Shown here piece by piece: positions 32,321-32,846 of a DNA stretch of 32,846 nt; positions within the stretch are counted from its first letter, which is position 1, and the number at the start of each line of letters is the position of its first letter. Source of the stretch: Saprospiraceae bacterium. GTDB taxonomy: Bacteria; Bacteroidota; Bacteroidia; Chitinophagales; Saprospiraceae. Location: contig JANQFJ010000220.1 of NCBI GenBank assembly GCA_028277915.1, positions 1 to 32,846 on the forward strand. Reading direction: 5' to 3'. Both the position numbers and the translations under genes were made by a program. The notes under the pieces are model-generated. The model was not told the origin of the DNA, ran no database searches, and was given only the letters and a program-made list of their open reading frames with translations.

Positions 32321-32846
32321 ATGAGGAACAAAATTCACATAAATTTCAATCCAAAATATCCTACCATTGCTAGTTTGCGTGAAAAAGCAAAAAGGAGAAT
32401 TCCTCGATTTGCCTTTGATTACCTGGATGGAGGTTGTAACGAGGATGTCAATCTGCACAAAAATTCCGCTGAGATTCAGGAAGTAGAATTAAAACCATTT
32501 TACCTGAGAAATCATATTGGTTCTGACTTGAAAACCGAGTTGTTTGGTCATGTCTATGATACGCCGTTTGGAATCGCACCTGTGGGATTGCAAGGCTTGA
32601 TGTGGCCCAATTCTCCGGAGATTCTCGCCAAAGCAGCGTTTGAGCACAACATCCCATTTGTGTTGAGCACCGTTTCGACGAGCAGCATCGAGAGGATCAG
32701 TGAAATCACGGAAGGCAGAGCTTGGTTTCAGCTTTATCACCCGACCGAAGACAAGTTGAGGGATGCACTTTTACAAAGAGCAGCTGCAGCACAATGCCCG
32801 GTTTTGGTGCTCGTTTGTGATGTTCCGACTTTTGGCTATCGCCCGA
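32321..32846 (+). CDS. lldD: FMN-dependent alpha-hydroxy-acid dehydrogenase, probable L-lactate dehydrogenase (partial)
   Basis: The first 175 codons are in the window; the gene runs off the right edge. The reading frame from ATG at 32321 shows the family start FNPKYPTIASLREKAKRRIP and FAFDYLDGGCNEDVNLHKN, then TPFGIAPVGLQGLMWPN, PFVLSTVSTSSIE, AWFQLYHPTED and VLVLVCDVPTFGYR. These match the FMN-barrel of LldD/glycolate oxidase (in the family, Y in YLDGG, S in LST and Q in FQLY line the flavin). It would oxidise the L-lactate formed from rhamnose to pyruvate, which fits the preceding pathway genes. It lies 25 bp after the kinase and is probably in the same transcript. Confidence 0.9.
   Translation, partial: MRNKIHINFNPKYPTIASLREKAKRRIPRFAFDYLDGGCNEDVNLHKNSAEIQEVELKPFYLRNHIGSDLKTELFGHVYDTPFGIAPVGLQGLMWPNSPEILAKAAFEHNIPFVLSTVSTSSIERISEITEGRAWFQLYHPTEDKLRDALLQRAAAAQCPVLVLVCDVPTFGYRP

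Noticed and set aside
25899..32846. Polysaccharide utilisation locus
   Set aside because: No SusC/SusD pair, glycoside hydrolase or polysaccharide lyase is in the window; only monosaccharide catabolism and one sulfatase are seen.

Overview
The window looks like a chromosomal segment of a low-GC Bacteroidota bacterium. Evidence: a type IX secretion (T9SS) C-terminal sorting domain, Bacteroidota-style promoters (TTG, 19-21 nt, TAnnTTTG) in several intergenic gaps, AT-rich spacers without Shine-Dalgarno sequences, and typical families (BlaI/M56 pairs, NA37 nucleoid protein, OmpA lipoprotein, L-rhamnose catabolism with a bifunctional aldolase). The order or genus cannot be fixed from sequence alone. 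No rRNA, tRNA, CRISPR array, transposase or prophage was seen.

Layout. (1) 1-3700, minus strand: a BlaI-type repressor and a BlaR1-like M56 membrane metallopeptidase overlapping by 4 bp. Upstream are three evenly spaced ACTAA-N4-TTAGT palindromes; downstream are two tandem terminators and the start of a kelch-like secreted protein. The M56 protein has an unusual extracytoplasmic C-terminus of fourteen perfectly phased 29-residue units. (2) 3850-8410: a short-chain dehydrogenase (SDR), a large secreted PQQ-type sugar dehydrogenase/diheme cytochrome/T9SS protein, and a peptidoglycan-binding M15 peptidase without a signal peptide. (3) 8690-16020: small regulators and oxidoreductases. A TetR repressor shares a GTGAGTA-N2-TACTCAC operator with the SDR it precedes. 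Then come an AraC regulator with an SRPBCC protein, an operon of two paralogous alpha/beta hydrolases with a cysteine nucleophile elbow plus an SDR, and a SnoaL-like/alcohol dehydrogenase pair. (4) 16097-21564: NA37 nucleoid-associated protein, OmpA-like lipoprotein, a 456-bp gap holding a candidate orphan small RNA with its own promoter and terminator, a lipoprotein esterase, a GNAT acetyltransferase and L-serine dehydratase. (5) 21561-25801: SF2 helicase, GNAT, CHAT-protease/TPR protein and a DUF3303 protein. (6) 25899-end, plus strand: an operon for L-rhamnose use.

The last operon gives a continuous pathway. A sulfatase could desulfate the sugar, the RhaI-type isomerase makes L-rhamnulose, the FGGY kinase phosphorylates it, the fused aldolase/dehydrogenase splits it to DHAP and L-lactaldehyde and probably oxidises the latter to L-lactate, and the FMN-dependent dehydrogenase at the right edge would make pyruvate. 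The sulfatase suggests a sulfated rhamnose source such as an algal polysaccharide (inference).

The most interesting items are the repeat-bearing M56 sensor with its triple operator, the predicted small RNA at 18403-18509 with a palindrome inside its promoter, and the CHAT/TPR protein.
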